Assembly (NCBI GenBank): GCA_944325665.1
Contig: CALVAY010000018.1
Location: 1-34,973, forward strand
Source of the DNA: Candidatus Gastranaerophilales bacterium
Lineage (GTDB): Bacteria > Cyanobacteriota > Vampirovibrionia > Gastranaerophilales > Gastranaerophilaceae
Length of the DNA stretch: 34,973 bases
Direction: 5' to 3'
The position numbers were made by a program, and so were the translations under genes. Positions within the stretch are counted from its first letter, which is position 1. Every line of letters begins with the position of its first letter. Shown one piece after another: positions 32,804-34,973 of the stretch. The notes below the pieces were generated by a model, which was not told the DNA's origin, ran no database searches, and saw only the letters and a list, made by a program, of their open reading frames with translations.

Positions 32804-33391
32804 ATGGCGAATATCATTACGCTTTCAAGAATTTTTATGGTGTTTATAGTTGTCATTCTTTTATTTTTAAATACCGAAAAAACCACTCTGGGAGCACTTA
32901 TTTTGACAATTTTTGTTATGTGGTTTGACGGACTTGACGGCTATGTTGCAAGAAAATTCAACGAAGTATCCAAACTTGGTGCAGTTCTTGACATTATGGG
33001 CGATAGAATTGTGGAAAATATTTTCTGGATTACTTTTTGCGCACTGGGTTGGATAAATGTTGCCGTTCCTATTATTGTTTTAACAAGAGGCATTATAACC
33101 GACTCGCTTCGCTCACTTGCACTTGCTCAAGGTTACACTGCATTTGGCGAAAAAACAATGATGCAAGGCAAAATCGCAAAATTTATTGTAGCGTCTAACT
33201 TTTCAAGATTTACCTACGCACTTTGTAAAGCAGTAGCGTTTTTATTCATAATTGCAGGGCATTTAAGCTTTAATTACGATCATTCAATTTTAGCCCTTGG
33301 TATAATTTGCGCTTACATTGCCGTAGCATTCTGCGTTTTAAGGGGCCTGCCCGTTATCTTTGAAAGCAAGAGATTTTTTGAAGAAAAATAA
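32804..33391 (+). CDS. pgsA: CDP-alcohol phosphatidyltransferase, PgsA-like
   Basis: 195 residues, about five to six helices. The CDP-alcohol motif DGLDGYVARKFNEVSKLG followed by AVLDIMGDR (about 46-71) contains all canonical D, G, A and R residues. It transfers a phosphatidyl group from CDP-diacylglycerol to an alcohol, most likely glycerol-3-phosphate. PgsA is the best guess, but phosphatidylinositol- or serine-type enzymes share the motif. GGAG precedes the ATG; it begins one base after lpxB and abuts trmL. Confidence 0.85.
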   Translation: MANIITLSRIFMVFIVVILLFLNTEKTTLGALILTIFVMWFDGLDGYVARKFNEVSKLGAVLDIMGDRIVENIFWITFCALGWINVAVPIIVLTRGIITDSLRSLALAQGYTAFGEKTMMQGKIAKFIVASNFSRFTYALCKAVAFLFIIAGHLSFNYDHSILALGIICAYIAVAFCVLRGLPVIFESKRFFEEK

Positions 33392-33867
33392 TGAAAAAGA
33401 ATTTTTTAAACATAGTTATGGTAGAGCCTGAAATCCCGCAAAATACGGGCAATGTCGCACGACTTTGTGCTTGCATCGGTGCAAAACTTTTTTTGTGCGG
33501 ACGTTTAGGGTTTTCTATGTCAAGCAAATATCTAAAACGCTCGGGGCTTGATTATTGGGACAAAGTTGAAATTGAACACTTGGTTAGTTTTGACGAACTT
33601 GTAGAAAATTTTCCCGCAAACGAGAATAATTACTACTTTTTTACAACGAAAACCAATAAAAAATATACGGACATTGAATTTAAAGAGGGCGATTTATTGG
33701 TCTATGGCCCTGAAACAAGAGGCTTGAGCAATAAAATTCTTGAAAAATACAAAAACAGCCTTGTAACAATACCGATGAGAGAGCAAACACGGAGCCTGAA
33801 TTTATCTAATTCCATTGCAATCGGAGCGTATGAAGCAGTAAGGCAAATCGGACATTTGGGAGAATAA
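33391..33867 (+). CDS. trmL: TrmL: tRNA (cytidine/uridine-34-2'-O)-methyltransferase
   Basis: 158 residues with the SPOUT knot. The N-terminal MVEPEIPQNTGNVARLCACIGAKL and the C-terminal knot VYGPETRGLSNKIL, then TIPMREQTRSLNLSNSIAIGAYEAVRQ, are the TrmL (YibK/CspR) signature. It methylates the wobble ribose of leucine tRNAs using SAM. The start overlaps the previous stop by one base (TAATG). Confidence 0.93.
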   Translation: MKKNFLNIVMVEPEIPQNTGNVARLCACIGAKLFLCGRLGFSMSSKYLKRSGLDYWDKVEIEHLVSFDELVENFPANENNYYFFTTKTNKKYTDIEFKEGDLLVYGPETRGLSNKILEKYKNSLVTIPMREQTRSLNLSNSIAIGAYEAVRQIGHLGE

Positions 33868-33868
33868 A

Positions 33869-34762
33869 ATGGAAAGTAACGTATCTATAACTAATTTAAA
33901 TAAAGAAATTGTTTCCAGATTTTTACCGCAAAGGACGCAAATTTCAAACAAAGGGACATACGGCAATGTTTTAAATATTGCCGGCTCAATGTTTTACCCC
34001 GGAGCAGCCTATTTAAGCTCAATTTCCGCTCTTAAAGTCGGTGCAGGTGCTTCAATGCTTGCTACTGCAACGGATGTAATCCCAATTGTTGCCTCAAACT
34101 CGCCTGATATAACCTTTTTAGACCTTGGACAAAGTTCATTAGGTACAATTCCAAAAGACGCAATAAAATATTTGGACGGGGTTGCCAATTCTCACGCTAT
34201 TTCAATAGGTTGCGGGCTTTCCACTCTTGGAGGCACAAAACAGTTTGTTATGAATTTTCTTCAAAAGTACATTGACTCGCAAACTCCGATTATAATCGAT
34301 GCAGACGCAATAAATTCGCTTGCTGCGTCAAATAAAAAGGTTTTCCCGCTTAATTCGATAATTACTCCTCATCCGCTTGAGCTTTCAAGGCTGCTTGAGG
34401 TTGATGTTAAGGAAATCCAGTCCAACAGGGTAAAATGGGCTTGGGAAGCAAGTAAATATTTTGACTGCATTGTACTTTTAAAGGGACACGAAAGTGTTAT
34501 TGCAATTCCAAACGGCAAAATTTTCATTAACCCGACAGGTAATTCCGCACTGTCAAAAGCGGGTGCAGGAGATGTTTTAACAGGTATTATAGCAGGGCTT
34601 TGCGCTCAGGGTGCAACTTTAGAAAATGCAGCTTGCCTAGGAGCATATCTTCATGGGCTTTTGGGCGAAATTGCAAGCAGAACTCAAGGTGAATACTCCG
34701 TCCTTGCATCAAACTTGCCAAATGTAATTCCTATGGCAATCAAAGAGATTTTAAGTGTATAG
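33869..34762 (+). CDS. nnrD: ADP/ATP-dependent NAD(P)H-hydrate dehydratase
   Basis: 297 residues. Ribokinase-like fold. GNVLNIAGSMFYPGAAYLSS (about 33-52), ITPHPLELSRLL (about 167-178), and the C-terminal nucleotide-binding SALSKAGAGDVLTGIIAGL (about 229-247) are typical. It repairs hydrated NAD(P)H in the cytoplasm. The epimerase half (NnrE) that is often fused is absent, so it must be encoded elsewhere. Last gene of the operon, one base after trmL; no clear terminator follows. Confidence 0.92.
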   Translation: MESNVSITNLNKEIVSRFLPQRTQISNKGTYGNVLNIAGSMFYPGAAYLSSISALKVGAGASMLATATDVIPIVASNSPDITFLDLGQSSLGTIPKDAIKYLDGVANSHAISIGCGLSTLGGTKQFVMNFLQKYIDSQTPIIIDADAINSLAASNKKVFPLNSIITPHPLELSRLLEVDVKEIQSNRVKWAWEASKYFDCIVLLKGHESVIAIPNGKIFINPTGNSALSKAGAGDVLTGIIAGLCAQGATLENAACLGAYLHGLLGEIASRTQGEYSVLASNLPNVIPMAIKEILSV

Positions 34763-34789
34763 ATAGGAAAATTTTTCGCACTGTTTATT

Positions 34790-34933
34790 CTAAGCTCGCT
34801 CGGCTTGGGTTCGCAGTGAACGGGTACGGTTACGCCCTGTCGGCAAGGCTCTTCGCCTTCCCGTTCGGGCTTCACACACCTAAGCCCTCGCCTTCACTTG
34901 CTAAGCTTGCGCTAAGCTCGCTCGGCTTGGGTT
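34790..34933. repeat. GC-rich intergenic repeat block with direct repeats and hairpins
   Basis: A 22-base direct repeat (34790-34811 and 34912-34933, beginning CTAAGCTCGCTCGG) bounds a block with a GAACGGG (34818-34824) / CCCGTTC (34860-34866) stem and an inner AAGGC-TCTTC-GCCTT hairpin (34845-34859). A further CTAAGC occurs near 34900. It is much richer in G+C than its surroundings, and no protein or RNA family is evident to me. Confidence 0.65.
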
Positions 34934-34973
34934 AGAGCCATGTTTTTCTTTCTTTTGGTTCTGTTTTCTTTCT

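Overview
What kind of organism. The window is AT-rich, with compact operons that often overlap or abut. It carries genes for an LPS-type outer membrane (LptC- and LptA-like proteins, LpxI, LpxB) and for an anaerobic-style, energy-converting hydrogenase-like membrane complex. This points to a Gram-negative, probably anaerobic bacterium. My best guess is a host-associated, non-photosynthetic relative of Cyanobacteria (Gastranaerophilales/Vampirovibrionia), with Elusimicrobia as an alternative. This is inferred from gene content only; no phylogenetic marker was tested.

Layout. (1) 1-7844: a truncated formate/nitrite-channel gene is divergent from a six-gene operon for a group-4 hydrogenase/complex-I-like membrane complex (HyfB, C, E, F, a 30-kDa/large-subunit fusion, and a ferredoxin/small-subunit fusion). 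The large subunit lacks both CxxC pairs that hold NiFe, so the complex looks like an Ehr (energy-converting hydrogenase-related) complex and not a true hydrogenase. (2) 7880-20884: ordinary chromosomal genes. These are O-acetylhomoserine sulfhydrylase, two small membrane proteins with an iron-sulfur-flavoprotein-like reductase, a putative heavy-metal permease, a frameshifted gene, a small secreted protein, a NeuB-like synthase with an isochorismatase-family hydrolase, a NarL-type regulator with its PAS histidine kinase, a large EF-hand/coiled-coil/GH108 protein, a phosphoglycolate-phosphatase-like HAD protein and an FkbM methyltransferase. (3) 21061-28915: a 7.8-kb integrated element inserted into the initiator tRNA-fMet gene and bounded by a perfect 46-bp direct repeat. 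(4) 28871-29294: the intact tRNA-fMet gene, preceded by an unusual 103-bp tandem duplication that carries tRNA 5' fragments. (5) 29295-34762: an LPS/envelope operon (lptC-like, lptA-like, lpxI, lpxB), continuing into a CDP-alcohol phosphatidyltransferase, TrmL and NAD(P)H-hydrate dehydratase. (6) 34763-34973: a GC-rich repeat region.

The element is the most striking part. Read from the tRNA side it holds integrase, XRE repressor, a divergent control region with three similar palindromic operators, an excisionase-like protein, a primase-like protein, a replication-initiation-like protein with an iteron-like cluster at its end, a small membrane protein, two paralogous small packaging-like proteins, and cargo (a PD-(D/E)XK nuclease with two zinc-ribbon membrane proteins, divergent from an XRE/winged-helix pair). 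It has no capsid, tail or conjugation genes. This order closely matches phage-inducible chromosomal islands (SaPI/PICI-type satellites). I read it as a PICI-like phage satellite with a possible defence cargo in a lineage where I know of no described example.

How the genes work together. The Ehr-like complex beside a formate channel suggests formate-linked redox and ion pumping, although no formate dehydrogenase or hydrogenase maturation gene lies in the window. The last operon supplies lipid A precursors and LPS export and adds phospholipid headgroup synthesis.
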